A DNA stretch of 64,000 nt. Origin: M3007 sp046160625. Its GTDB lineage: Bacteria; Bacteroidota; Bacteroidia; Chitinophagales; Saprospiraceae. The position numbers were made by a program, and so were the translations under genes. Positions 1-8,098 of the stretch are shown piece by piece (position 1 is the first letter of the stretch; the number at the start of each line of letters is the position of its first letter). The stretch covers positions 1 through 64,000 of the forward strand of contig JBJXGZ010000087.1 in the NCBI GenBank assembly GCA_046160625.1, written 5' to 3'. A model generated the notes under the pieces. The model did not search any database. It had not been told where the DNA came from and saw only the letters and a list, made by a program, of their open reading frames with translations.

Positions 1-599
1 GGCCAATACCAGCGATTGATAGCGTCCTGAGCCATAGCCCGTTGTTCCGGCGAACCGTTGGCCAGCGTGAGCAACACCTCAAAACCTTGTCTTTGGTGAA
101 AACTTTCCTCCTTGCACACCCGTACCATGGCACGGGCATAGGGGCCGTAGGAGCACCGACAAATAGGTATTTGGTTTAAAATCGCCGCGCCGTCTACAAG
201 CCAACCAATAGCGCCCACATCGGCCCAGGAACTGGAAGGGTAATTAAAAATAGAGGAATATTTCGCTTTGCCTGAGTGAAGCTCTTCGTACATATCGTCG
301 CGACCCATGCCAAGGGTTTCAGCGGCAGCGTAGAGATAAAGACCGTGCCCGGCTTCGTCCTGTACTTTGGCAAGGAGAATTTGCTTGCGCTTGAGTGAGG
401 GTGCGCGGGTAATCCAAACTCCCTCAGGGAGCATCCCAACTATTTCAGAATGTGCGTGCTGGCTAATTTGACGAAGGAGCGTTTTACGGTACGTATCGGG
501 CATCCAATCCTTCGGCTCGATACGAATGTCTTCATCAATTTTGGATTGGAACTGCGCTTCAAGCGAAACAACAAGCGCATTTTGTTCACTGACTGCCAT
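1..599 (-). CDS. paaA: PaaA, phenylacetyl-CoA epoxidase catalytic subunit (partial, 3' end off the window)
   Basis: The reverse strand from ATG at 599 is open to the window edge (199 codons seen). The protein would be the catalytic subunit of the PaaABC(D)E multicomponent monooxygenase, which epoxidises the ring of phenylacetyl-CoA in aerobic phenylacetate catabolism. The stretch TRAPSLKRKQILLAKVQDEA, followed by GHGLYLYAAAETLG, is characteristic of PaaA; the E-x-x-H in DEAGH supplies part of the di-iron site of this ferritin-like fold. A second E-x-x-H (KEESFHQRQGFE) follows near the edge. A TAccTTTG promoter motif lies at 689-696 on this strand, leaving a leader of about 85 nt. The remaining paa genes would be expected beyond the left edge in the same direction. 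The frame is uninterrupted and the family call is secure; only completeness is unknown. Confidence 0.93.
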   Translation of the reverse strand, partial: MAVSEQNALVVSLEAQFQSKIDEDIRIEPKDWMPDTYRKTLLRQISQHAHSEIVGMLPEGVWITRAPSLKRKQILLAKVQDEAGHGLYLYAAAETLGMGRDDMYEELHSGKAKYSSIFNYPSSSWADVGAIGWLVDGAAILNQIPICRCSYGPYARAMVRVCKEESFHQRQGFEVLLTLANGSPEQRAMAQDAINRWYW

Positions 600-688
600 G
601 CTTTTTGAGTCGGATTTATCGTGATCTGCCAACTGTTCTTAACAGTTTTGGAAATAGGCAATTCACGCGGTTTCTTGAAAATCGGCGG

Positions 689-696
689 CAAAGGTA
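689..696 (-). promoter_or_regulatory. Bacteroidota -7 promoter element for paaA
   Basis: Read on the minus strand this is TACCTTTG, an exact match to the Bacteroidota sigma-factor -7 consensus TAnnTTTG. It lies 89 nt upstream of the paaA ATG. No good -33 TTTG box is visible at the usual distance. Confidence 0.5.
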
Positions 697-923
697 GTTT
701 TCAAAGCTGGTGAATATTGTAAGCGTTGCAATAAATTTTGCCCTAAAAGCGTCAAACACTCTTTTTTTAAATTACTTTTTTTGCATAATAAGGCCGCACA
801 AGAGCAAGTTTCCGCGTTCAATAGGCATCTGTTTTGTTCAATCATTAACGGTTTGGGGTTAAAAGAACACAATTAAAATCAAACCACTTTTTAAATTTTA
901 CGGTATTATCACTCATCAATATT

Positions 924-931
924 TACCTTTG
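924..931 (+). promoter_or_regulatory. -7 promoter element seven bases before bamD start
   Basis: TACCTTTG matches the TAnnTTTG consensus exactly and ends 7 nt before the bamD ATG. Transcription would start at or within a few bases of the start codon, implying a leaderless or nearly leaderless mRNA. The same geometry recurs at 6548, 31406, 41227 and 57532. Confidence 0.5.
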
Positions 932-938
932 CGCCCCT

Positions 939-1760
939 ATGAGAAAAATGTCTGGCTGGCCACTACTTTTTGCCCTGATTTTTTTGGCAAGCTCCTGTAA
1001 AAGTAACTTCGAGCGAACCCGAACGAGCGGCAACGCAGAGCGGATCCTTACCACCGCTTTTAAATACTACGAAAAGAAGAACTACCAGCGCGCACTAACC
1101 CTATTCGAACTGGTAATCAACACTTTGCGCGGTGATGCGCGGGCTGAAAAAGCCTATTACGAATACGCTCAATGCCATTACAAAACCAAACAGTACCTGC
1201 TGGCGGCCTTTTATTTCAAGAATTTTTCCAATACTTTTACCAATTCACCATTGCGAGAAGATGCCGCTTTTATGTCGGCTTATTCCAATTACGAACTTTC
1301 GCCCACTTTTCGTCTGGACCAAAAGGCTTCGGAGGCAGCTATTGAAGAATTTCAGGTGTTTGTCAATCTTTTCCCAAAATCTGAAAAGGTGGCTGAGTGC
1401 AATAAATTGATTGACGAACTCCGCCGCAAACTTGAACAAAAAGCCTTCGCAGAAGGCCAGTTATACTACGATCTTCGACAATACCAATCGGCGGTCATAT
1501 CTTTTGACAATCTTTTGCGCGACTACCCTGAAAGCCCTGATGTAGAGCGCGTTCGCTATCTCATTGCCAAAGCAAGTTTCCTTTTGGCGGAGAACTCTGT
1601 TGTAGAAAAGAAGGAAGAGCGCTACGGCGAATCAGCCACCCGATGCAACGATTTTTTGGAGAAATATCCTTCGGGCAAATATTCCAAAGAAATTAAACAG
1701 ACCCTCAAAGACGCAACACAAGCACAAAAGGCCGTTAAGAAAAAACTGAAAAATACTTGA
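939..1760 (+). CDS. bamD: BamD, outer membrane assembly lipoprotein
   Basis: A 273-residue lipoprotein. The signal peptide ends in a lipobox with Cys20 (LASSC). Helical TPR repeats follow through about residue 240, with recurring pattern A-x-x-x-Y-x-x-x-K-x-Y-x-x-A. This is the Bacteroidota form of BamD, the periplasmic lipoprotein partner of BamA in inserting beta-barrel proteins into the outer membrane. The C-terminus is lysine-rich. An alternative ATG at 948 would shorten the signal peptide by three residues; 939 is preferred because it gives the charged MRK start. rpoZ follows 94 bp downstream, a pairing common in this phylum and supportive of both calls. Confidence 0.93.
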   Translation: MRKMSGWPLLFALIFLASSCKSNFERTRTSGNAERILTTAFKYYEKKNYQRALTLFELVINTLRGDARAEKAYYEYAQCHYKTKQYLLAAFYFKNFSNTFTNSPLREDAAFMSAYSNYELSPTFRLDQKASEAAIEEFQVFVNLFPKSEKVAECNKLIDELRRKLEQKAFAEGQLYYDLRQYQSAVISFDNLLRDYPESPDVERVRYLIAKASFLLAENSVVEKKEERYGESATRCNDFLEKYPSGKYSKEIKQTLKDATQAQKAVKKKLKNT

Positions 1761-1766
1761 TGCCCA

Positions 1767-1854
1767 CTGGCTATGGCTTTTGACCATAAGCCCTTGATAG
1801 ACAACATCGTAAATAAACGCTAATGGCCAAAAGCCAAAAGCCAAAAGTCAAAAA
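1767..1854 (+). repeat. Iterated word tract (CCAAAAG) with partial inverted arm
   Basis: The bamD-rpoZ gap contains a triple iteration of CCAAAAG/CAAAAGTC (about 1823-1853) ending directly at the rpoZ start codon. A partial complementary arm, ATGGCTTTTGACCAT, lies at about 1772-1786. An RNA copy could fold back imperfectly. It is one of several word-iteration tracts in this window. Confidence 0.55.
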
Positions 1855-2187
1855 ATGAGCGATATCAAAACCAAGGCCCAAGGCCTCGACCCTAATGTAC
1901 AACCGCGCGACGTACTCGAACTGGTGAATAAAACCGGCAATATCTACGAGAGTCTCGTCATCGTCAGCAAGCGTGCGCGCCAAATTTCCAGCGATCTGAA
2001 ATGGGAAATCCAGCGCAAACTTGAAGAATTTGCCGTACACACCGACACCATTGAAGAGGTGCAGGAAAACAAGGAGCAGATCGAAATCTCCAAGTTCTAC
2101 GAACGCCTGCCCAATACAGCCATCATTGCTGCGCACGAATTTCTGCAAGATGAAATTCAGTGGCGCTATGTGGAAGATAAGGAGTAA
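1855..2187 (+). CDS. rpoZ: RNA polymerase omega subunit, Bacteroidota type
   Basis: A 110-residue protein of the Rpb6/omega family as found in Bacteroidota. It contains the segment NKTGNIYESLVIVSKRARQI, which corresponds to the conserved core that clamps the C-terminus of beta-prime, and an acidic C-terminal half. Omega helps assemble and stabilise RNA polymerase. The start follows directly on an iterated CAAAAG tract. The position after bamD is the conserved Bacteroidota arrangement. The coaBC gene that often follows is absent here; transcription ends at the terminator at 2214-2248. Confidence 0.93.
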   Translation: MSDIKTKAQGLDPNVQPRDVLELVNKTGNIYESLVIVSKRARQISSDLKWEIQRKLEEFAVHTDTIEEVQENKEQIEISKFYERLPNTAIIAAHEFLQDEIQWRYVEDKE

Positions 2188-2213
2188 GTCTTCTTTCAGC
2201 GTAACCATGCAAC

Positions 2214-2248
2214 ACGCCCTACGGTATGACAACCGCAGGGCGTTTTTT
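2214..2248 (+). terminator. Intrinsic terminator after rpoZ
   Basis: ACGCCCT pairs with AGGGCGT, and inside it CGGT pairs with ACCG with one mismatch between the two blocks. The hairpin is followed by six T residues (2243-2248). It lies between the convergent rpoZ and the GNAT gene. Confidence 0.85.
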
Positions 2249-2249
2249 A

Positions 2250-2774
2250 TTAAGCTAAGAGACAAAGCATGACCCAACCGTCTCGCTCTTCCTCCTTCAT
2301 CAATTCAAAATCCCAATGTACCTCCCCAACAGTCTTGAACCCGGCTCGTTCATAGGCCCATACGGGCCCATTTTTCATCACCATCAGCCAAACGGCTGCC
2401 CGGCCAAGTTGGGTAGCGCGTTCCTTGACAAAAGCCATCAACAGTTGCCCTACACCTTTCCCAAAAAAAGCAGGCATCAGATAGATTTTTTCGAGGTAAA
2501 GCGCATTTTTGATTGGGTGGTCCGGAACTTGTTTTTGCAAGATAAACTTCAGAAGACCAACTGATTGCCCTGCCTCATCCTTCGCCAGCCAAAACTCAAT
2601 GTTGGGGTCAACAAGCTCAGAAGCAAGAATTTCTGCGCCAAAACAATGTTCCATATACCAATCCAAACCGCCCGGTTTCCAAATATGAGGATAGTAGGGT
2701 TCGTAGGTTTCTCGCCCTAATTTTTGGGTGAGCGCTAGATCAGCCACCATTAGCTGCTGATAAGTAAATGGCAT
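2250..2774 (-). CDS. GNAT-family N-acetyltransferase
   Basis: A 174-residue acetyltransferase of the Gcn5 superfamily. The acetyl-CoA binding motif A is seen in YLEKIYLMPAFFGKGVGQLL (an R/Q-x-x-G-x-G/A variant as GKGVGQ). Motif B follows (VWLMVMKNGPVWAYERAGF). The start at 2774 (MPFTYQQL) is chosen because it lies one base after the stop of the upstream M14 peptidase gene; a longer frame would overlap that gene. The two are probably co-transcribed. The substrate cannot be told from sequence; the closest general type is the uncharacterised acetyltransferases acting on small amines or protein N-termini. Confidence 0.85.
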   Translation of the reverse strand: MPFTYQQLMVADLALTQKLGRETYEPYYPHIWKPGGLDWYMEHCFGAEILASELVDPNIEFWLAKDEAGQSVGLLKFILQKQVPDHPIKNALYLEKIYLMPAFFGKGVGQLLMAFVKERATQLGRAAVWLMVMKNGPVWAYERAGFKTVGEVHWDFELMKEEERDGWVMLCLLA

Positions 2775-2775
2775 C

Positions 2776-5274
2776 TTAAAAAAACAATGCGTTCGCAAAA
2801 AGTACCTTCCCCTGCTCCCAAAAACTTCGAAAAAGCGGGTTGTCCACAAAAAACACGGCTTCGCCTTCGTCCATTTTTTGAACAATCGCAATAGGCGTTT
2901 TTTTCAATTGTGGTTTTACTCGGCTCCCTATGAAGCCGTAAGTTTTATAATCTTCCTCCAGATAAATCGGGACATCTGCTTTTACGGGCATTTCGAAAGC
3001 ATCTGGAAGTGTCTTGAGCGAATGGTAGTAATCGGGAAGTCCGAACGCGAGCGGATGAGAATTGTCCACTGAGGCGCGCACAATCGCCCCAGGCACCCCG
3101 TCGCTTAGGCCGTCGCGCTGACGGGTCATAAAAGGTTTTCGGTGAAATGATGAATCTCTTTTAGGAGATTCCTTCGTTTTCAAATCAAAGCCATCCTTGT
3201 CTGCGAAAGTCTTGGCTCCACCCTCAAACGCTATGAGCCGGCCGCCTTTTTCAGTCCATTTGGTAATGATCTCCAGGGATTTTTCATCCAGACTGTACCT
3301 CCCGTTTGGAAAAATGAGGGTAGTATATTTGCTCAAATCTATCTTCCGCAGCCTTTCAAGGGGAATTGGCGTGACTGGATAGCCCAATTCGCGCTCAAAG
3401 AAAAACCAAGTGTGGCCATACGAGTTATCGTCCACATCATCGCCGTACACCATTGCGATTTGGGGATGTTTCAGCAAACTGAAAACGTCAGATCCAAGAT
3501 CTTTGCCCGACTTGGCATATCCGGTGAAGACTGGATAAAGCCGCACATTTGCCGCTTCAGCCGCTCTGTTCACGATGCCATCGAGTTCAGCCTGCAAGCT
3601 TCGGTTGTCCGCTTTTGAGATTACTATCGCTCCAGCAGCATATTGTTGATCTGCCAGGTTGAACGGCTCCATGGCTGTACGCACACGAACCCCTTTTTGC
3701 AACAACATCCCCACGAACTTTGCCTCGGCCAAAGAATTGCGGTGTACGCACCAGGCGTAAGGCGATGCTGTGGCCAGATCCTTTTGTGGGCGATAAGGCT
3801 CGTATGGTTTTTTAGGTTCCAAACGCTCCTTCAGCGCATAAGCCTCCAGTCCGTGCGCAAAAATCAGTGACCAAGCCGTAATATCATAAGTCATAGAATC
3901 GGCCAGTTTCGCTTCTGGCTCAAACAAAGCCTGTACCATTACTGAATGCGGCTGATAGGCACTGATAACCAAATCATTGGGATTAATGGAAGCGCTGATT
4001 TCCTTGCCATTTGCATAGTTGAACGCTTTCAAACCGCTAAGTCCCGCACCGACCCGGCCATATCTTATATGGTGCAGGTCGAGCAGATCGCAGAGTGATT
4101 GCAGCTTATTTGGGTCGTTCACCGCGCGAATGACAAATGCTTTGTACTGTCCTTGTGGTTGCGTTGAAGTCTTACGAAAGTATTCCCGGAAATTCTCGAC
4201 CAATGGCTTGGCACTTTTGCTACTTACCTCAATTGTAGAAAGTGAGGTCGTGAGATGGTGCTCAATACGGTCGTGAAGTGTTAGCGTATCACCATTATCT
4301 GTCTCGATAGCGCGCCCTCCACGAGGTCCCCCTCCCTGCTCATAGGTCATTCCAATGGCGCCATTGAAAGTTGGGTAGGTGTCGCCATACGATGGATAAA
4401 AAAGGTCAAAAACTTCTCTTGTAAAGTAGTGCCAGCCATGGTTGTCGAAATGGCGGGCATTGTTTTCTCCAATTTCCCCTTGAAAATCGCGCTGCCACTG
4501 CGTAATGAGTTCGTGCATTGGTTCGGCGGCCGGGGCAAAATAATATGGTTCGTTTACTCCTTGCTCATGTATGTCGGGATGAACATGCGGTAACCAACGA
4601 TGATAGATCACAAGCCGTTGTTTGCTTTCCACCTGAGTAGCCCATGCCCAGTCGCGATTAAGGTCAAAATAATAGTGATTGGCCCGGCCACCAGGCCAAG
4701 GTTCCTGATGTTCTCGGGCAGCCGGGTCGGCATTTTTAATGTGGTTAGCCGCCATTCGGTGCCAGTGCGTATAGCGGTCATAGCCATCAGGATTTAGGGC
4801 TGGATCCAGGATGACAACGGTGTTTTTCAGCCATTCTTTTACTTTTTCATCGGTTTGAGTAGCAAGACGATAAGCCAATTCCAGGCTGCATTCAGAGCCC
4901 GCTGCTTCGTTGCCGTGCACGCTCATACTGATCCAAACGATGGCGATGGAGTTAGCCAAATCGGGTTGTCCATCTGCCATTCCGGCAAGCCGGAGGTTGT
5001 TTATTCGGATTTGTTCGAGCCGCGCCATGTTTTCGGCGGAGGAGAAAATAGCGATTTGCAATGGTCGGGACTCATTGGTAAGGCCGTATTTTTCCAACCG
5101 CATGGTGGCCGGCGCAGCAGCTACAAGATGCTCGAAATAAGCATTCAACAAATGGTGTGGGGTGAATTGGTCGCCCAGTTTGTGAGGCAGAAATTCATTG
5201 GGTGATTTTTGTCCAAAAACGACTTGGGTCGCATGCAAGGAAATTAGGAGCGCAAATAAATGGGGGAGCTTCAT
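2776..5274 (-). CDS. Secreted M14-family zinc carboxypeptidase
   Basis: An 832-residue protein with an N-terminal signal peptide (about residues 1-21, ending at VFGQ). The M14 fold is marked by H120-G-N-E123 (SVHGNEAAGSE) and H236 (DIHEQG), the expected zinc ligands. NPDGYDRYTHWHR provides the substrate-carboxylate region, and a Glu in MTYEQGG is the likely general base. The C-terminal half (about 480-830) resembles the glutamine-amidotransferase-like/accessory region found in long Bacteroidota M14 proteins. It is expected in the periplasm or outside the cell, trimming peptides. It is translationally coupled to the GNAT gene downstream. Confidence 0.9.
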   Translation of the reverse strand: MKLPHLFALLISLHATQVVFGQKSPNEFLPHKLGDQFTPHHLLNAYFEHLVAAAPATMRLEKYGLTNESRPLQIAIFSSAENMARLEQIRINNLRLAGMADGQPDLANSIAIVWISMSVHGNEAAGSECSLELAYRLATQTDEKVKEWLKNTVVILDPALNPDGYDRYTHWHRMAANHIKNADPAAREHQEPWPGGRANHYYFDLNRDWAWATQVESKQRLVIYHRWLPHVHPDIHEQGVNEPYYFAPAAEPMHELITQWQRDFQGEIGENNARHFDNHGWHYFTREVFDLFYPSYGDTYPTFNGAIGMTYEQGGGPRGGRAIETDNGDTLTLHDRIEHHLTTSLSTIEVSSKSAKPLVENFREYFRKTSTQPQGQYKAFVIRAVNDPNKLQSLCDLLDLHHIRYGRVGAGLSGLKAFNYANGKEISASINPNDLVISAYQPHSVMVQALFEPEAKLADSMTYDITAWSLIFAHGLEAYALKERLEPKKPYEPYRPQKDLATASPYAWCVHRNSLAEAKFVGMLLQKGVRVRTAMEPFNLADQQYAAGAIVISKADNRSLQAELDGIVNRAAEAANVRLYPVFTGYAKSGKDLGSDVFSLLKHPQIAMVYGDDVDDNSYGHTWFFFERELGYPVTPIPLERLRKIDLSKYTTLIFPNGRYSLDEKSLEIITKWTEKGGRLIAFEGGAKTFADKDGFDLKTKESPKRDSSFHRKPFMTRQRDGLSDGVPGAIVRASVDNSHPLAFGLPDYYHSLKTLPDAFEMPVKADVPIYLEEDYKTYGFIGSRVKPQLKKTPIAIVQKMDEGEAVFFVDNPLFRSFWEQGKVLFANALFF

Positions 5275-5342
5275 AACGAGTAGATATGTTTTATAGTGGC
5301 AAACATCCTAAGAATAATTGGAATAGAAAAATGGGAGGGAAT

Positions 5343-6539
5343 TCATACAATCTTTTCCACCTCATAAATCGAATTGATCTTGCCCGCAAAAAGGCAATAG
5401 AACTTTGGGTTTTCGCGCAGCAGCAAAATTTCCGTAGGCCGCCCGTCATCAATATGGCTGGCCTTGAGCTTCGACTTGATGGTGTAGTAAGAAAACAGCT
5501 GCGTAAACCGCACATGTTCAGCGAAATACTGTTGCATTTGTGCAAGCATTTTGGTGGCGTTGGAAGCGGGTCTGCGGGGACATTCGGTGCAAATTCCAGG
5601 TGCCTCCGGGCGACATGCGGGATCTAATTCAGGTATTTGACAATCAAAACGGGGCAACGCGTCAAAGGAAATTTTATGGTGGGTGTAGGCGACGGACGAG
5701 AGTGAAAAAAGTCCGCTCAAGCCAAAGGGCATAATAGAACCAAACGGGCCGTCCATAACCGTTAGGCCGCGTTGCCCAAATTGCGGCGAACTGACGAATG
5801 CAATTTCTGAAATCTCGTGGGTGAGGGCCAGCTCATTTACTCCAAAAATTTGGTTTATGGCGTTTGTGGCTGAGTATGTAGCGTTTATGATGGTATTTGT
5901 TTGGAGGGTTTGAGGGGTTTGAGGGGTTTGATGGGTTTGAAGGGTTTGAAGGGTTTGATGAGTTTGAACAGTTTGAAGGGTTTGAAGGGTTTGAAGGGTG
6001 ACTACCCACTCTTTACCGGATTGCTCCGCCTGTTGGATTTGAGTGCTTTTGAAAACGGTGATGCCCGCAGTGTTTTCCACTCTATCCCGGTAGTAATTAC
6101 CAAGCAAAACCGGGTCGAAAGAATGCTCCTCTGTGCGGTACAAGGCTTCCAGACGCTCAAAATTGAATAAATTGTGTTCAGTCACCCGCTCGCAGGGGAT
6201 TTCGAGGAATTCGCAGAAACGCTCGAACTGTTGTCCATCTGTAAAAGAACCGTAACGATCAATAGCGTAAAATTTTTCGAAAGCCTGGTTGATGAATGGG
6301 CGGTGCTCTTCTGTGAACCGGACTTTGTGCTCGTCGCTCATGGCCGCCGTGGCAATGCTGCGCGGGTAGTGGTAACCGCTGTGCAGACGGGCCTGGTTTA
6401 CCAACGACGCCTTTTGAAAAAGTCGCGCCTCTTTCTCTAAAATTGCCACTTTTGCCCCGCGTCCGGCGAGGTACAAAGCGGCGTAGCACCCGAAGATGCC
6501 CCCCCCTACGATAACAAAATCAAAACGTTCGACACTCAT
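5343..6539 (-). CDS. FAD-dependent oxidoreductase (DAO-like) with a repeat-encoded insert
   Basis: A 398-residue flavoprotein. The N-terminal Rossmann motif VIVGGGIFGCYAALYLAGRG (residues 9-28), followed by a glutamate at the end of the second strand (ILEKEA), binds FAD. The rest resembles the D-amino-acid oxidase/glycine oxidase superfamily; the substrate is unknown. Residues 181-214 are a run of Q-T dipeptides separated by L, V, H or P, encoded by an iterated nonamer. They sit between a beta strand (EWVV) and the conserved INATYS turn, where a loop would be tolerated. ATG at 6539 is chosen over an upstream in-frame ATG because a TACTTTTG promoter motif lies 8 nt before it. pnuC diverges only 20 bp away. 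Confidence 0.85.
   Translation of the reverse strand: MSVERFDFVIVGGGIFGCYAALYLAGRGAKVAILEKEARLFQKASLVNQARLHSGYHYPRSIATAAMSDEHKVRFTEEHRPFINQAFEKFYAIDRYGSFTDGQQFERFCEFLEIPCERVTEHNLFNFERLEALYRTEEHSFDPVLLGNYYRDRVENTAGITVFKSTQIQQAEQSGKEWVVTLQTLQTLQTVQTHQTLQTLQTHQTPQTPQTLQTNTIINATYSATNAINQIFGVNELALTHEISEIAFVSSPQFGQRGLTVMDGPFGSIMPFGLSGLFSLSSVAYTHHKISFDALPRFDCQIPELDPACRPEAPGICTECPRRPASNATKMLAQMQQYFAEHVRFTQLFSYYTIKSKLKASHIDDGRPTEILLLRENPKFYCLFAGKINSIYEVEKIV
5898..6000 (-). repeat. In-frame iterated nonamer (GGGTTTGAA-like) inside a coding gene
   Basis: About eleven near-identical 9-nt units (GGGTTTGAA, GGGTTTGAG, GGGTTTGAT on the plus strand) lie inside the FAD oxidoreductase gene. They encode repeated Gln-Thr-plus-one triplets. 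The period of nine keeps the frame. The same word is iterated at 51434-51520 in front of another gene, so this is a dispersed word family rather than local slippage alone. Confidence 0.9.
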
Positions 6540-6547
6540 TTCAAGCG

Positions 6548-6555
6548 CAAAAGTA
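6548..6555 (-). promoter_or_regulatory. -7 promoter element of the FAD oxidoreductase gene
   Basis: Read on the minus strand the bases are TACTTTTG, matching TAnnTTTG exactly, 8 nt before the ATG at 6539. The element lies between the two divergent start codons, so pnuC's own promoter has no room here and must lie inside the oxidoreductase gene. Confidence 0.5.
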
Positions 6556-6559
6556 TTCG

Positions 6560-7165
6560 ATGGATATTTGGCAACAGTTTCTGGATGGTCTTTTTGCCAC
6601 AAGTTGGCTGGAATTTTTGGCTGTGGTGTTCGGCATTACAAGTGTGATGCTTTCGCGCATGGAAAATATCTGGGTGTATCCCACTGGTATCATCAATACC
6701 ACTATTTACATTTACCTGTGTATTATTGGGGGACTTTACGCAGAAGCGGGAGTGAATTTTTACTATACCGTAATGAGTGTGATCGGCTGGGTCTTGTGGT
6801 CGAAAAAAAACGAAGGGCAACCCGTCTTGCATATCAGTAAATCTACTGGAATTGAATGGCGTAACTCACTAGTTTTCTTCTTTTTGTGCTGGGCTGTTCT
6901 CTTTTTTGTGCTGAAAGAATTTACCGACAGCACGGTTCCGCTGGCGGATGGTTTTGCATCGGCGGCGGCTTACACGGCGATGTGGCTGATGGCGCGAAAA
7001 AAGTTGGAAAACTGGGTTTGGTGGGGTATTACCAATATCGCTTCCATCCCACTTTACTTTGTCAAGGGCTATGTGTTCACCAGTTTTCAATACTTTGTTT
7101 TTCTGGTGCTGTCCGTGCTGGGGTATTTGGAATGGCGCAAGCGATGTATGATGTATGATGTATGA
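6560..7165 (+). CDS. pnuC: PnuC-type nicotinamide riboside transporter
   Basis: A 201-residue membrane protein with about seven predicted helices. Family hallmarks include ENIWVYPTGIINT (W-x-x-P-x-G-x-x-N in helix 2) and NWVWWGITNIASIPLYFVKG near the C-terminus, both matching PnuC vitamin transporters that import nicotinamide riboside by facilitated diffusion. The last codons (CMMYDV) and the TGA stop come from the iterated ATGTATG tract beginning at 7143, so the original C-terminus may have been replaced or lengthened by the repeat. Confidence 0.88.
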   Translation: MDIWQQFLDGLFATSWLEFLAVVFGITSVMLSRMENIWVYPTGIINTTIYIYLCIIGGLYAEAGVNFYYTVMSVIGWVLWSKKNEGQPVLHISKSTGIEWRNSLVFFFLCWAVLFFVLKEFTDSTVPLADGFASAAAYTAMWLMARKKLENWVWWGITNIASIPLYFVKGYVFTSFQYFVFLVLSVLGYLEWRKRCMMYDV

Positions 7166-7256
7166 TGTATGATGTACTTTGCGGCTTGTTGATCACTATC
7201 TCATTATTTGCCTCTTACATCATACATCATACATCATACATCATACATCATACATC
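7143..7256 (+). repeat. Inverted arrays of the heptamer ATGTATG
   Basis: Left arm 7143-7175 iterates GATGTAT, and right arm 7216-7256 iterates its complement (ACATCAT), separated by about 40 bp. Transcribed, this would form a long hairpin between pnuC and the rhodanese gene. The left arm overlaps the end of pnuC and the right arm ends 5 bp before the rhodanese ATG. The same word forms inverted arrays at 34703-34794 and 57545-57699. Confidence 0.9.
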
Positions 7257-7261
7257 CGACA

Positions 7262-7645
7262 ATGCGACTACTTTCTTTATTTCTGTTGATTTTGGGACTT
7301 TCATGCGGCCCAAGCGAAGCCAATAGCCAAAACAAGCTCTCTCCTGACGCTTTTGAGGCCATGCTTAACAAAGACAGCTCCGTACAATTAATAGATGTTC
7401 GTACACCCGGCGAATTCCAAGCCGGATACATTTCCAGGGCGCAAAACCTGAATATCCAGGACGCTGATTTTGCCAAGAAAATCAGTCAGTTGGATAAAAA
7501 TCGCCCGGTCCTGGTGTACTGTGCCGTGGGTGGAAGAAGTGCGAAGGCAGCGAACCAATTTTCTACATTGGGATTCACCCAAGTCTATGATTTGAAGGGG
7601 GGAATAACTGCCTGGAAAAGTGCCGGGAAAGCCCTGGAGAAGTAG
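7262..7645 (+). CDS. Rhodanese-like lipoprotein
   Basis: A 127-residue single-domain rhodanese. A signal peptide with probable lipidation at Cys15 (LGLSC) is followed by the rhodanese fold: LIDVRTPGEFQAGYI (CH2A motif) and active-site loop CAVGGRS with Cys87. Family members transfer sulfane sulfur via a persulfide on this cysteine; here it would act in the periplasm. A longer in-frame ATG at 7208 would translate the repeat tract into MPLTSYIIHHTSY and is rejected in favour of 7262, which begins a proper signal peptide. Confidence 0.88.
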   Translation: MRLLSLFLLILGLSCGPSEANSQNKLSPDAFEAMLNKDSSVQLIDVRTPGEFQAGYISRAQNLNIQDADFAKKISQLDKNRPVLVYCAVGGRSAKAANQFSTLGFTQVYDLKGGITAWKSAGKALEK

Positions 7646-7708
7646 GCTTGAAGCCTTTTCGACGGACTTTTATAATCAGGCGTAACGATCCCGAAAAATA
7701 GGCATTGA

Positions 7709-8089
7709 CTACGGGATATCCTTCGGCTGTTCCCAAAGTTCAATCTTGTTCCCTTCAGGGTCTATTACCCAGGCAAATTTGCCGAATTCCTCTGAAACAG
7801 GCTCCCCCACGAGTGGCACACCTTCTGCTTGAAGTGCCGTCACCAAGGCATCAAGGTCGTGTACCCGGAAGTTTATCATAAACGCCGACTCCGATGGCGC
7901 AAAATATTCCGTGGTCTCTTTGAAAAAACTCAGGTTGGAGCAGGCTTCCGGGTTAGGGTCGTCTTTGTAAAAAAATTGCGTTCCCCAGCTTTCTAAGTCT
8001 ATTCCCAAATGCTTGGTATACCAGGCGCGGGTTTCTTCGAGGTGTTGGCATTTGAGAAAAATGCCGCCTAAGCCAATGACTCTTTTCAT
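7709..8089 (-). CDS. VOC-superfamily (glyoxalase/bleomycin-resistance-like) protein
   Basis: A 126-residue protein with the paired beta-alpha-beta-beta-beta modules of the vicinal oxygen chelate superfamily. The first module includes FLKCQHLEETRAWYTKHLGI. The second ends in FAWVIDPEGNKIELWEQP, the typical D-P-x-G-N-x-x-E-L-W strand whose Glu is a metal ligand. No specific reaction can be assigned; most such stand-alone proteins are annotated only as glyoxalase-like. Confidence 0.85.
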   Translation of the reverse strand: MKRVIGLGGIFLKCQHLEETRAWYTKHLGIDLESWGTQFFYKDDPNPEACSNLSFFKETTEYFAPSESAFMINFRVHDLDALVTALQAEGVPLVGEPVSEEFGKFAWVIDPEGNKIELWEQPKDIP

Positions 8090-8098
8090 GTTAAGTAA

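Larger units (their letters stand above)
600..938. other. Intergenic region between divergent paaA and bamD
   Basis: This 339-bp AT-rich gap separates divergently transcribed paaA and bamD. It holds a promoter-like motif for each side (689-696 minus, 924-931 plus). The short open frames inside it have no recognisable protein features. I see no tRNA or other RNA gene. Confidence 0.6.
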
